A stretch of DNA of 64,000 nt, from positions 372,001 to 436,000 of the forward strand of contig JAEBUN010000008.1 of assembly GCA_023014365.1 (NCBI GenBank), given 5' to 3'. The DNA comes from Lepiota brunneoincarnata. Taxonomy: Eukaryota > Basidiomycota > Agaricomycetes > Agaricales > Agaricaceae. Within the stretch, counting starts at the first letter, position 1. Every line of letters starts with the position of its first letter. This document shows, piece after piece, positions 36,101 to 48,595 of this stretch. The notes below the pieces were generated by a model. That model had not been told where the DNA came from. It did not search any database and saw only the letters and a list, made by a program, of their open reading frames with translations. Both the position numbers and the translations under genes were made by a program.

Positions 36101-37759
36101 TGCAGTACGAAAGCAGCTCAGGATGCCATCTTTACAATGGACAAGCCACTTAAATGATGAGGTCAGCCTGATTCACGAAGAAATGACCAGTTTTTCTCAC
36201 CGTGCACAATAGTACTTGGTTGAGGTGAAGAAAATGAATAGTCCGCCCATCCCAGATTCTTGGGTCATGCATTCAAGGTTGGTTGTCCATGGCTAGTTTG
36301 TGATGACGATTACAACAAGGTCTATGCGGCTTTAGGACCGCCAAATTCGTTAGATATCAGCCCCCTTCAGTCCGAAATAAAGTAGAAGCGCGGGCTCGCT
36401 TCCAGGAAATGCTTGAGGTGAGCTCGTGGTATAAGTCGGGTCCCACTAATCAAATGTTGACCCCTTGCCAGGCAGAATCTCGAAAGGCCTACCAGGAATT
36501 TCTCAAAGAAATATCCGATAAGCATTACTGCATACTTCGCTATGCGGTGAACAATTTAGCTACCGCGGACTGCCTTTTAAGTTTGGCCCGCGCCGCTCTA
36601 GAGAAAAACTACATCAAACCGCAGTTCACAGACGACGATTCTCTGGAGATCATTGAAGGGCGGCATCCGATGGTCGAGGTGGTTAGAGATGACCCTTTTG
36701 TCCCTAATTCGATAACCATAGGTTTTGGTCAGCCTAGGAGCAAGATTATTACTGGGCCTAACATGGGAGGGTAAGCATGTATTTTTCTTTGATATTCGCC
36801 AATCGAGATCTTCATTCGGTGCTAGGAAGAGCTGCTTCGTGAGGACGGTTGCACTTATCGTTCTTATGGCACAAATTGGCAGTTACGTGCCGGCACAGTC
36901 AGTAAAAATGGGTCTGCTTGACTCCATCCTGACTCGGATGGGGGGTTTGTACCTTCATCCAACTCTTATGTGTTTAGAACTCATGGGTGAACTTCAGCAT
37001 CCGATGATCTCTCCAAGGGGCGGTCAACTTTCATGGTTGAGATGTCTGAAACGAGTGACATCCTTCATACAGCTACTTCACGCAGCCTGGTTATCCTTGA
37101 CGAGCTTGGTCGTGGAACTTCGACTTTTGATGGTGTGAGTTGTAATTAATACTTGGCAACGTTTCATCCCTGGCTAAGATATTTTTCAGATGGCAATAGC
37201 AGATGCGGTGCTACAGCAGCTCGTGAAACATATTAAATGCAAAACGCTTTTCATTACTCATTACCCTCTGATCGCATCCGGAATCGAGCAAAAATATCCA
37301 AAAGACGTCGAAAATATCCATATGGGGTACACTTCGGATTCCCGGATAGACGGGACGCGGGATATCACATTCTTGTACAAGTTAGCACCAGGAATTACAA
37401 CAGGTATGTTTCCGCATCCGTGGTCGGATGACAGACGGATAATTGAAATGGAATAGAATCCTTTGGTATCGAATGTGCACGACTTGCTGGGATGCCTGCA
37501 TCGCTGCTTGAGATAGCAGCTCGGCATGCCCAAGAGCTGCAGAATACAACAAAGGAACGTATTAGGCAAAACAGGTTAGTCATAAATACTTTGAGCGAAT
37601 GCGAAGGGTTGATTATCGGACCAAAGGATCAGGAAGGCTTCCAGACTCCTAATTGAATGCAAAAAAGCGGATGGACTACAGCTTGAGGCCATACTGGCAG
37701 AACTGAAGAGTCTCGTTGAAACATTATCTATATCTATATCCACTGGAGCTCATATCTAG
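33175..37759 (+). CDS. MSH3: MSH3, DNA mismatch-repair MutS homologue, with frame breaks
   Basis: MSH3 pairs with MSH2 (MutS-beta) and recognises insertion-deletion loops. A PCNA-binding box, QTTISSYF, lies at residues 7-14. The mismatch-binding domain begins [20 protein letters not shown] and continues [20 protein letters not shown]. The core has [20 protein letters not shown] and GRPLVDKR. The ATPase has Walker A TGPNMGGKS (joined across an exon boundary), Walker [17 protein letters not shown] and FITHYPLIA, followed by [12 protein letters not shown]. Many short introns were placed in phase, including 33489-33543, 34301-34350 and 36771-36830. Frame changes without an intron remain at 34606-34610 (a run of five G), near 35006-35011, and an unresolved junction near 35955-36009. 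The stop codon TAG at 37757-37759 overlaps that of POL5 on the other strand. Confidence 0.85.
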
Positions 37760-40700
37760 ATCAAACTACCTCCCCCTTCGCCCTTCTTCCTCTTTGTTTT
37801 TGTCTTGTCCGGAATAGGGTCGGGCTCTATCGTTTTTCGCTTTTTTGACTTGGCTATTGAATCCGAGCTGGCTCGTTGTAGTGTGCTGCCGATTTGCTCG
37901 CACATTTTTTGCAGGTTGACCGATGCCTCAAGGCGTGGACAATTGGCAAAATCGCTCTTAAGTGTTAACCAAGGGCCCGGTTCCCAGATCACTTGAAGTT
38001 TTTCGGGAACGAGGCGTTGCGTTTGACGCAGCACTACCAACACTAGCTTCATGATTTCTTTTAGTTGTGCCGCAGTCAAGGGGGCTTGGTCCCGGCACGC
38101 AGAGCTTGCAATGTTGTGCATTTTTGTGTTTAACGAGGGTATAAATGCGACCAGTTCCTCTTTATGCGCGGTCTGCCCAGGTTTGAGAACATAATCAACG
38201 AAATTGATAAATAGGAACACATACTGAGGATGAAATTTGGTTAACAAGGGTTTCTAAAAGCTGGATTGTTTGAATCTGTCGGTACCCGTTGATGGCCTCG
38301 CTTGAGAGTTCAAGAAGGTCATTCCGAAGCCCCCACGCCACGTGTGGATGGCGGCGCAAGAAGTCCTGGAAAAAGTTGGTGTTGAAGGCTGAGTTCTTCC
38401 TTGTGAGGAAGTCCATAAGTGAACTGCGGTACGTCTTCAGTACAGTGTCTTGGGCTTCGAGGTGAAGTAGTATCTTCGATAAGTAGAGACTGCACTGGCT
38501 GAGCGTTGGAAGCAGGTCAGAAGCGTGAGCTCGTTTGGAGTGGTTATGAATTTCCTCGAGCACTACCGCAATATCCTCTTTCGTTACACCGTACGGTATT
38601 TCCTTGAGTTTTGCGATCCGGGAACGTAGGATACCCTTGGCCTTGTCTGATAGCTGTTGCTCATTGAGACCCGTCCCAGTGATCAAGCCAATGAGGGGAG
38701 AAATGAATCGGAGAACCAAAGGGTTTGAGGGTTGCTTCTTAATGAACGTTTCAACAAGGTCGAGGACCCGGTTTTTGAAATGCGTTGCTTCACGTTGAGC
38801 ATCATCTTGTCGTGTCATGTCAGCCGGGAGTAGGCGGGTGACCGGAAAGTTGGAACAGACCTATCTTGGACTTCCTCTCGTGCATTTGGGAACGGAAAAC
38901 CTGCGCTAGTTGTTCATCAACAACCATCATTTGATCATCATCCATGAGTTCCTCGTCTTCACTGTCCGTATCCCCTGTTGCAGGTTCGATCCCATTAACA
39001 CGTAAAGCTTCTTCAATCTTGTTGCGGAGTTCAAGAGCCTGGCCGTCGTCAGTACCTTCATCCTCATCTCCAGTCCCAACCTCGTCGCTGCTTTCGTCTG
39101 TCTCTTGAATTTCTTCGCTCCCACTATCTTCGCCTTCGCCTTCGTCCTCACCTTCCATGTCTACATCCTCGTCCTCCTCATCCGATCCTGCAGTTGGATC
39201 ACGTCTTTCAAGTTGCTGCGACAAAAGTTCAGGTCCAATACGATCTGGTTAAGATTTAGGCTTACTGTAAGTATCAAATCCACAGTGCTCTCCTTAGCAG
39301 AGCCAGAAAGCAAAGCAAAGGCCTCGTTCGCGATAGTCCTGAGGTACGCAGTAGATTTCTCAAGAAACCCGATGATGGTATCCACTAGGACATCCACAGG
39401 TTGATGGACTTCATCTGTTTTCTGCTTCAATGGTTTTTTTCCCTTCTTTCCTGCCGGAAACATGCCCTCCGCTCCATGGATACAAGCCTAAGTAGAGTCA
39501 ATACAATAAGAGTGCGACAGGGTGCAAAACGTGTACCTGCAAGACGTCGCTATCCATGTCCTCTTCGTTATCTGCACAGTAATGCTGCAGGGTGGTTGCA
39601 ACCAAGAGGAGTTCTGCTCCACGAGCGGCTTCTTGTCCGTCGCCAGTAATCTGAACCGAACCCAAATAAGCTAGAAGCGAACAGGAAAGAAAACGGACAT
39701 ACGCCTTTGAGTCTCTTGACAATATCCCGGGCATTGTCACGCAACTCTTGATCTTCCTCGTCTACCTCGTCAAGCAACGATACGTGCTTGGTATCTGCTT
39801 CTAGCTGTGTAATTCTTGACAAGACTCTTGATACCCAGAATTCGCCATCTGAGCCAATCGCAGACATCTTGATGGTCTTATCCTCTGCAGTAATATCCAT
39901 CAGCCTGACAAAAATGAGTACACGGGAAATATTCAGACCTATTTTGAGAACGGTCGTATGGGTATTTAAATCACTCAAGCAGCTGAGAAGGCGCGCCCGA
40001 CAGCTCCTGCGTAGGTCATCGGAAAATGGCGGCTTCGTAACCGACCGAGCCTATTCAAGAAGGGTATCAGGCATTGGTCACGAGAACTCACGATCCAACT
40101 TACAGCAGCAATTGAGTTCTTGGAGCTTTTCTTCCTGACGAGGAAAAGCCCGTGTACGACCAGCCAGTCGAGAATGGACTGTATCCACTCATCATTCTTT
40201 GGTATTGCACCATTGCGGACAAGAGCACCCAACTGGTCGATGACCCACTGGCGCCTTGCGTTAACAGCCTGGATGGCATTTCTATCCAGAGGTCTGTTCT
40301 GCTGAGTTTCGTCGTCAGGAAAATCAAACAAAAGGCTCACTTGTCTGCTGCATCACGCTCATCTACCTGAGAGAAGAGCCATTCAATGTATTTCTCAATT
40401 CCAGTTGCATCTGTTGACGCCAAGATTGATTCAACGGTTTTCGTCTTCGTCAGCCTGTCGAATTGCTGATTCCCATGCACTCCCGTGAGTTGGAGAATCA
40501 AGGTGAATCCTAATTGCGGGTTCTTCTGAACAAACGCCTGAACTTCGGTGGCCTGAAAAAGGATAAGTAAGGGCTCTATCAATGACTAGAGTCCAGCTTA
40601 CCGTTAGTTGAGCGATTTTGTGTAAATACCTATCGCGATTGGAGAGGTGGTTAATCCAGGATCTCATAAAATTTCTAGTGAAAAGCATGGACATATGCTC

Positions 40701-42005
40701 CTCATCAATGCGATGGAGCGCTTTTTGGAACACCTGAAAGCCCCAGTATTTACGTTGAGGTGATGCTGTGGCAGAAAAGAGCGATTCTGCCGCTGTCACT
40801 GAGTTTTCAGGACTTGAAGGATCACATGAAATGACCTACCGTCAACGGTCACACGGAAAAATTCCTGGAAGGAGCCTTTCGGTGCGTTCCCGGAATCCGG
40901 TCCAGGGAAAAATTGGTCCAGTAAATAATCCCACACAAAATGTAACTGTGGTTTCCAAGATCCTCCACCAGATCTAATAGATTCTTCGCCATCCTCCACG
41001 CCCGACTCCTGCACGTTACAGTCAGAATTGATAGACTCTAAGACACGGTAAGAGCTCACCCACTTTCAGGATCCTCGCCAATGTCTGCATGTTCGCCGAA
41101 CTTAACAGGTCGCCATTTTTGAACGTCGGGGAAAGGAGCTTATTCCAATCCTTTTTTTGGTAGAGCGACTGCAGTTTCAAAACAACTGCAATCTTTTCTG
41201 GAGACCAGGTTGTGTATCCGACCAAAATCTGTTGTATTGTGGCTTCGATCGCCTCTGATTTCCAGACCACATCTGATCCGTGCAATACATCAATACCCAA
41301 CAAGACAGTGAACCAGGCACTCTCCCTGAGCCAAGACTTTTTTTCTCCAAGAGCAATAAGGTGCGAAATCACATCCGTGTAGCCTGACAAGGTAGAAACG
41401 TCGGCCGATGAAGAAGCAGATGTCCGCAGAGAGCCCTGGCGAACGAGCAAGCCGGATTGGATGATAGACATGAGACCGAATAGCCGTGCAAACAATACGT
41501 CTCTTTCTTCTTGACCAGTCATGGAACCCTGCAGTTTCGAGCTATCCATAATAAACGCAACAATTTGAGTACAAGTTATTGTGTTGACCCTTGATAAAAG
41601 CTGCATCCAAAGTATGAGTTTATATCGCATACACGAAGTTGAAAGACATACCTCTGCTAAAGCAACGGCAAATCCTAAGCGACTGCTTTCTCGGGGACTT
41701 GCCAGCCCCCTTATCAGCCTCCTTATCGAATACGACACATCATGGGCATTAAGGGCATCTAGATTATCATCCTGAGCTTTCTGAACAATCTCCTCCTGGT
41801 CGTCTTCATCGTCCGAATGTGATTGAGCACCAGGAGACTGTTCCCTTGGTACGAACTGTTCCTGAAATTGTTCAAGGACACCGATGAGCTTCACGGAGGC
41901 ATCCAAACGTTCCTTCTTGCTTGCCGAAGAAATGTGCCAGAAGAGCGGTAGGACTGTACCCATGAGCACGAGTGAGCTGAGAGGACCCTTGAAATTAGGT
42001 GCCAT
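37756..42005 (-). CDS. POL5: POL5/MYBBP1A-like nucleolar protein (DNA polymerase phi family)
   Basis: A multi-exon gene whose first exon begins at 42005 and contains a 51-bp in-frame intron (41601-41651). POL5 is a HEAT-like nucleolar protein required for rRNA synthesis and processing; despite the name it is not a real polymerase. Motifs: DVSYSIRRLIRGLASPRESS, LGFAVALAE, GSMTGQEERDVLFARLFGL, FQKALHRI, and the end of the repeat region ATHFKNRVLDLVETFIKKQP. An acidic tract of Asp and Glu at 38950-39200 is typical of the family. The C-terminus is basic (KSKKRKTIE, KTKTKRKKGEG), fitting nucleolar localisation. Coding segments on the minus strand lie at about 41040-42005, 40850-41010, 40610-40799, 40345-40560, 40120-40335, 39720-40060, 39500-39655, 39270-39485, 38860-39225, 38230-38815 and 37756-38220; the finer boundaries were not settled. 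Confidence 0.8.
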
Positions 42006-42222
42006 ATTTTTTCAGATTGATTCGCGAATTTATTTGCACCTATTTGACTCTAATGGGACCGGCTCGATCCAATAGCGCAATTATCATTTAGGGCATAGAC
42101 ATATGCGTGACGCATCGACTTAAGGTATTACTGTAAGCCCAAACAGTCTAGGAAGTAATGGGAGAGTCAAGCAGGGTTTACGATTTGCAGCTTGACCAAT
42201 GTGTTAGTTGGTTTAATAAACG

Positions 42223-43157
42223 TCAATCCAGATGCACAAAATGTCCCTTGACACCCAACCGACACTTTTCACAATCCGCGCGTGGTCCCATCGTGAACCG
42301 TTGCCTTTTTGGTGTCGGCAACCCTTGTGAGGGAGACACGGTCATCAGCCGTGAGTCCGCACCCGAGCTCATGCAAGGTGAGGAGTGGTTGGAGTATTCC
42401 TGGGCTGACTGATGTTCCATGGGAGTCATGGGAGTGGGAGGTTCTACGTTGATAGACGGACCCGCTATGAATCCAGGTCCAAGCAACGACTGCTGGGGCT
42501 GTTGACGTTCAGGAAGAGGGGTCAATACTTGGAAGGGAGCATAGCCTATAGCATCCACCGTGATGGACGGTATCGGGAGTTGATTGGAACCGCTCCCGGC
42601 GTCCGCGGTTGTAGAGTTCCCCGAGGCAAGCGACGTGTATCCAGAAGTTTGTAGCGGTGGTAAATGTGGTCGATCCGTTTGCACGTTGTGGTCTTGCTGC
42701 AGAGTATAATCGGTAGTCTCGACCACCTAAGCATTCGAACAAGGGCAGGCAAGGCAACGATGAATAAACTCGAGAAATAAGCGCGAAAGACACGAGCACG
42801 AACCATATCTTCTTCCCTTGAAACGGCCCCAGTGTCTTGTAACTCTGAGAGGGCATAGATTGGACTGTCAATAGTCAAACCCCCAGCCTGTTGAACCCAA
42901 TCTTCGGATGAGTGTCGACTACTCCCTGCCGAGTTGTCTCCTAACTGCCTTCGTACTCTCAGTGAAGGGCGTAATGCGGAACAGTCTGTAGACAGAGAAA
43001 GCCTTTTCTGGGGAAAAGTTCAGACAGACAAGAGCCTCCAGGAAAGCGGTCTCACCGAAGGACGGTCCACGGGGCTGGCAGGTTCGGGTGACCGTGGTCT
43101 CTTGATCGAATAATGGCAGATGTTTCTCAACGAAGGAGAATGCAAGTCGACGTCCAT
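42223..43157 (-). CDS. Conserved basidiomycete hypothetical protein with C-terminal CxxC motif
   Basis: A last exon at about 42728-42223 is open and ends KRQRFTMGPRADCEKCRLGV then KGHFVHLD, a Cys-pair tail I have seen at the end of unnamed mushroom proteins. The 51-bp intron before it (42729-42792) has weak signals. An upstream exon 42985 to 42793 and a possible first exon 43157-43056 (MDVDLHSPSLRN, KRPRSPEP) carry nuclear-type basic and Pro/Ser-rich sequence, but the phase between those two exons does not match. The function is unknown; the Cys pair could bind zinc, for which the sequence gives no proof. Confidence 0.5.
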
Positions 43158-43360
43158 GTATATCATGACGAGTAGCCGAGGCTCGAGTTGAATATTAAGG
43201 TTGAATAATGAGTGAAGTCAGCAATAAGATTACGCTAATCACGCAGGAATGGCTGAGCGCGTCACGCCAAAGATTTCCTTAACGCCATGCATTGATCTTC
43301 AGTTTGGGGTAATATGGTAACAGCACAGGTTTTACAATCAGTCGATCACATCTATACATA

Positions 43361-46166
43361 TCATCCTCGCATAGTTAAGCCTCCACGAGGTAATCTCGGT
43401 TCTCCCTCGACATACTCTTCACCAGTTTCGGCGCGCAAAAGGTCGTTGAGCCACGCACCGTTGGGCTCGATCTTGATGCCGCGGTGGTACATAACGGCCA
43501 GGTATAGCCAAGCAGCAGCATTACCCACGGTACCGACTTCGTCAGACACATGTGTCCTGGCATACTCGCTCATCTCCCGGTATAAGCCCTCGTCGGTGTA
43601 GAGATCGTAGAGATGGGTGGCCACGGTATCATTGTCTCCGGGTGTCGTCAAGAAACCGGACTTGCCATGCTCGATTTGGAGCGGAATACCGCCGGTTCTG
43701 CAAGCAACTACGGGCTTGCCTGCGTGGAGAGCCTCAGAAACCTTGACCTCAAAGCCTTCACGCGTAGAAAGTTGGAGAGCGATCCTAGCGTTGGACATCA
43801 AGGCATTAAGCACTAAACGAGAAATGCTTCAGAAGTCGCCTCATATCACACGAGGCGGAGACCTACACTGGTCACTTGGAGGTAAGCGCATAACAACAAT
43901 GTCCTTGGCATATTGTTTGTATTTGTCAGAGGCAATCATTTGCATGACCTGGTCGTAGATGATACTGGCATCGGGATCGTCGATGGCACCGTGGCCACAC
44001 ACCAACAATTGAGGGTGCTCTTCTTCGCTGAGGTCAGGTGATTTTTTCTTGAGGAGGCCACGGAATTTCACATAAGAGTCGATGACATTGGGGATTCCTG
44101 GTCTCCAAGTAAGATGTGAAAATCGCAACTCGGGGACCACCAACCTTTTGCAGGATCGAAACGGGCAACTTGGATAACATAGTCGCGTTGGGGCCATTTA
44201 AGCTCATGCATTTTCTCCTTGGCACATAAGCTCCTAAACTCTCCCATGTAATATTGAGAATCCCTTGAAGAAAATATTGGTATTATTCTAATTCCTCGGA
44301 AGCCAGTCTCACCATGCATCAAGCTCCTTGTTGAGCCCATCAAGCCAGTCGGTTGCGGCACCGAGAAGAGCGAGCTTCTTGAGAGGAACATCACTCGGGA
44401 CAAATTTGCTAACAGGGTGACCTACAGCAGATGAAACGGATGTAATATCCTATCTTCGAGGACTCACTGATAAAGAGATCGGCCAATTGAATGTTCTTCC
44501 AGAGGTACTTCCAAACCTCCTCTTGGGGGGACCCGGGGACGTGTACAAGGTCGCTTCGGATTTCGATATGAGACCGGTACACGATTGGGAGCTCTGGCCG
44601 GACGTTCTTGATGAGAGGGATCAAGCCAGGCATCTGAGGATCGTCTATAGTATTTGTTGGGGTTATTAGTCGGAGGGTGCTATCAATAGAACACGCACCA
44701 ATGAAAGCGACATCGACACCACCAGGTGCCAGGGGTCCACCCTCAGCGGTCCAGCGTAAGCCATTCTTGAGAATCCACGCGTCAAAACCGTCTTTGGCTT
44801 CCTGTGTCAATCGGAGATCCGGTGCCGCAACACCTTGGAGGATGTTGTGATTGTTCTTGGTTGTTCGGAACACGCTTGGTGATGGGTTTGGAACATACCT
44901 GCACGTAAATTAACGACAATTCCCGACTGTAGAGTTTGTCGCACTCACCAAGCTACATCCACATCTAACGCAGTCAAAAAACGAATCATGGCATGACGCA
45001 TCTAGAATTAGAGCATAGGTTTCTATTTATTGCGAATGGATCTTGATGTTGGGGGAGGGACTTACAAGAGCAACGCCGCCTGGGAGAGAAAGGAGCCCTA
45101 TGGTGAATAATGATTACAATAACGTGGAAATTTGCCCCACCTCCTTGTGGGGTTGAGGAGAAAAACCCGATTTTTACTTTCTTTTCTCGGAGCTCGTCCG
45201 CAAGTTTGACAACCGCGTTCCAAGTTCTAGCCAGGAAAATATCAGATCCCCGCGATGGACGGTTCATGGCACAATTGACACCTACCTGGGACCGACAGAT
45301 CGCCTGTATTCATCGATGTCATCAAGGAGGTGGATCCTGCCCGCGTCGTCGACCGTGACCTGGTTGCGAGGGCCAATGCTCAGGCGGGGGTTGTTTCCAG
45401 GGCCGAAATTCATAAGACATTTGCGAGCAGCCGAGTCAGCTTGCTCGTCCAATGTGCGTTGGATGGGGAGCCGCCCAGTAACCCCAGTTTGTAGACCAGA
45501 GACGGTGCTCAAGTGAGCAGCATCCACATACATTGTCGGCGTCTCGGCACCAGAAGGTACATATGAGCCCGTCGTAGACGAGATACGGTGCTTGATGTTT
45601 GGACGCGTCATGGAATCAGTGTGATACGGCTTGATGTTGAATACGAAAGGGACTATATCCATGTCAAGCCAGAGCCTAGTGCAAATGTTGGGAGACTAGG
45701 GACTGCCATGAGAACGATGATCGGATAAGCGATGGGCTTGAGACTGACCTCCTTCAACAAGGAAAGCGTGACGCCAGCACCAAGAAACTTGCATAAGTGT
45801 TCGATGGAAAAGCTCCTGAACGTCTCAAGGACGTGCCGCTCGATGTTTTTCGCATTTTTATCCGGGGTGTTTGGGTTGTAAGGGATGGTCGATGACGCGA
45901 AATCGGTGCTATAGACTGAGTCATGGACCGAAACAGCAATCTCGAACTCGGTGTTGTTGTTGATCACAGCACCAGCGACACCAGCCCACATCGGCTGTAG
46001 TGTGATGTGAGTATGGTAGCTCTATGTGATATAATAGTGTGCTTACGGTGAGACTGGCGAAAGTCGAAGTGACATTGGGCTTTTGTTTGGCGGCAACGCT
46101 GGAGGAGAGCCTGCGCCTGACGGCGGCGGAGGGCACAGAGGAGAAGAACTGGGGGGAGTGTGCCAT
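43361..46166 (-). CDS. Retaining alpha,alpha-trehalose phosphorylase (GT4; CCG-9-like)
   Basis: Twelve exons: 46166-46047, 45994-45749, 45695-45286, 45226-45141, 45079-45066, 45001-44949, 44898-44699, 44644-44468, 44421-44313, 44263-44145, 44097-43867, 43812-43361; 738 residues, every phase consistent. The enzyme reversibly splits trehalose with phosphate to glucose and alpha-glucose 1-phosphate; homologues are also called trehalose synthase or clock-controlled gene 9. Motifs: AVSVHDSVYSTDFASST, RLWLDMDIVPFVF, TPQGGGVALMRHAM, WYVPNPSPSVFRTTKNNHNI, YRSHIEIRSD, VIQVARFDPAKGIPNVID, and the GT4 E-x7-E motif in REGFEVKVSEALHAGKPVV. Exon 5 has only 14 bp. Cytosolic location is expected, as no signal peptide is seen. 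It is head to head with the TFIIB-like gene. Confidence 0.95.
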
Positions 46167-46672
46167 GGCAGGGTGAGGGGAAAGAGAAAAGAGGGATTGG
46201 AAGGCTAATATAAGCAAAGGTTATGTGGCCACAAAAGGACAAAGGCTTGCGGCCGTGAACGGGGGGCTGCCAAAGAAAGGCCGCAACCCAGGTTTGATCT
46301 ATCCATCGAGGATTGATATCAACTGATCTCCTCCTGGGCTGGGACCCTATCCTGATAAAACATTCTCCTGGTTCAGTTATGCCAACCTAGATAATGTACT
46401 ATAGAAATGTCGAATTATGCCTTATCACTGTCAATGACGGCAGATTTTTCACTTCCGCAGGGCTGCATGCCCCTGATTCTAAATCATTGCGATCACATAA
46501 TGTATTGCTCCATCTCGCTCCGCCACGACTCTGGGCAGTTTATCACAACAGATCACCTTTAATCACGTGATTCGTGATACTCTAAATGGATGCTGAGTGC
46601 TCACGTGTTCCTACACCGCTTCGTCCCCCCTATCCGACGTCCGCTAGCCTAGGGACTTACCACGCCCTCTGA
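46167..46672. promoter_or_regulatory. Divergent promoter, trehalose phosphorylase / TFIIB-like
   Basis: 506 bp between start codons. A perfect 12-bp palindrome AATCACGTGATT is at 46561-46572, and a second CACGTG is at 46602-46607. AGGGG (stress-response-like) lies at 46176-46180 and CCCCT at 46627-46631. A TATA-like taatataag at 46206-46214 is about 40 bp before the trehalose phosphorylase start. Confidence 0.55.
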
Positions 46673-48595
46673 ATGGCTTCAGCTTGTCCTGAATGCAATG
46701 GGTCCACATCCTGGGATGACTCTGTCGGCTCGGCCGTGTGTACATCATGTGGAACCCTGACAGATCCCTCACAGTCTGTCCTGACTTCACAATATGATTT
46801 TTCCGAGCGATCCAATGTCTACGGGAGTTGGGACCCTGGTATTGCAGTCATAGCAAGATTCTCTCAGGCTACCTCAAGCTGGGCACTCACAGACCAAAGC
46901 AAGGAGACTCGCGATAAGCGCAATGCGGTGAGGACCTTTCTCTTTGCGCCCAAAAAAAAAAAACCTTTCCTGATTATTTTCCCATAAATGTTTTAGCTGG
47001 CCACGCTCGAATTCATCAAGTCTCTCGCACATTCGCTGAATGCTCCCGGCCTGTCACCACGTGCAATGGCACTTTTCCATCAGGCCAAAGCCGTAATGCA
47101 ATTCCGGTGGGGTCGAAAGGCCAAACTAGCTGCCGGAGCATGTCTTTCCATTGCTTTGCGGGAGTCCAACCGCCCGGACTGTCTCCAGGACGTTGCCCAC
47201 CTATTGGAGGAGCCGCTTCCACCACTGTCGCGTGTCTATGTTTCGATTATCCAAGCGCTTGGCCTCGCTCTGAGTCACGTAGAGTCTGCTTCCTATATCT
47301 CAACTCTCCAACATCATCTTTCTTCCCTTATGCAGGGCGGGTCTGCTGCCCTGCCTGCGGCGCTAGCAAAGAACCTAACCTCAGTTTTGTTGCATTCGGC
47401 TAGTAACACTGCGGATTCTCTTAGCAGGCTTCTGTCCCGAATCGGACCACCATCCGTAACCAAGTATCCCACACCACCCATTGCCTGCGCTGTATACATG
47501 CTCTCCTTGGAATCGGAGATACGCACCGCTATCAAACCCCTAGGGTCACTTGCCCAGATTTTGGGCGCCCGCCTCCACGTTGGGAAAGGCATTGTACTGG
47601 CATGCTATAAAGCAGCACAAGATGTGCTTGCTTCTCTCGCAGAGAACATATCCTGGCTTGATAAATACGAGATCAAGAAGGGGCGAGCAAAAGTGGCTAA
47701 ACGGAGTATCGTCGCGCGCTCTACCCGGGATATTGTCACATTTTATGATGACTGCTGGAGGGGCACGGAGAGGCCGAAATTTGATATTACCATCGAGGAG
47801 GACCCCGAATCTCAATGCCAAGACACACCTGACAGTAACAACGTCGAGAAATGTGCACGGCCAGCGCTTAAAAAGCGGAAGACCAGGCACCATGAATCGC
47901 GTGTGATGCAATTTCTGCTCGATCCTGTAGCAGGGCCTCTGCCGAAACCATCCACAATTCCGTATCATACTCAGCCACCCCTGGAAGAGTCTCTTTCTTT
48001 TCAGAACTTGGATAACACGAAAATCCAGCACCCCATGTTACACTATTTTCTTTCAACCCAAGCGACGTCGCGGCAACCTACACGACTTCAAATGATGGCT
48101 GCGACACGTGGGGGCGCGGATGAGATATCAGATAGTGAATTATTCGAGGAGGGAGAACTAGAAGGCATGGTGCGAAGCGAAGAAGAGATGCGGGTAATTA
48201 AACATTTATGTGACTGGAGTCGCGAAGACGAGGAAGTTGCATCGGGTGGAGTTTTGCAGGCACGTTCAGGGGTTCAGGCATCACCCAGATGTCGAGTCAC
48301 ACAAAAAGATATTCCACAATCGGAAGGGAGACAGAGTCGCATCAATTTAGAGGCTTTGGCCAAATTCTTGGACGACAGAGACAATTCGAGTCCTGGTGAT
48401 GAACGACCCCTCACTGGCTTGCTAGGCATGGAATTCGAAAACCCATTGGCAGAACAGAAAGACTCAGAGGTCGACGACAATACCGCTGAGGAACCTGACA
48501 ACCCAGGTGGTGAGGAGGTCATTGGGGACTGGAGACCGCTGTCTCCTGGGAGCGGTGCATCCTCTGTCGATTGGTATGGCGAAGTATACGACTAA
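46673..48595 (+). CDS. TFIIB-like transcription factor with zinc ribbon and cyclin folds
   Basis: Exons 46673-46927 and 46997-48595, 617 residues. An N-terminal zinc ribbon has Cys5, Cys8, Cys23 and Cys26 (CPEC...CTSC). Helical repeats that resemble TFIIB cyclin folds follow: AMALFHQAKAVMQFRWGRKA, LAAGACLSIALRESNRPDCL, then IACAVYMLSLESEIRTA and ILGARLHVGKGIVLACYKA. The C-terminal third is hydrophilic and acidic, with a basic patch LKKRKTRHHESR. TFIIB and BRF1 share this layout and place RNA polymerases II and III. The length and tail suggest a BRF-type or fungal-specific TFIIB paralogue, but I cannot say which polymerase it serves. Confidence 0.7.

Noticed and set aside
36934..37002. Open frame [17 protein letters not shown] continuing after the MSH3 P-loop
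   Set aside because: It is intron read-through; splicing to 37003 gives [15 protein letters not shown], the conserved MSH sequence.
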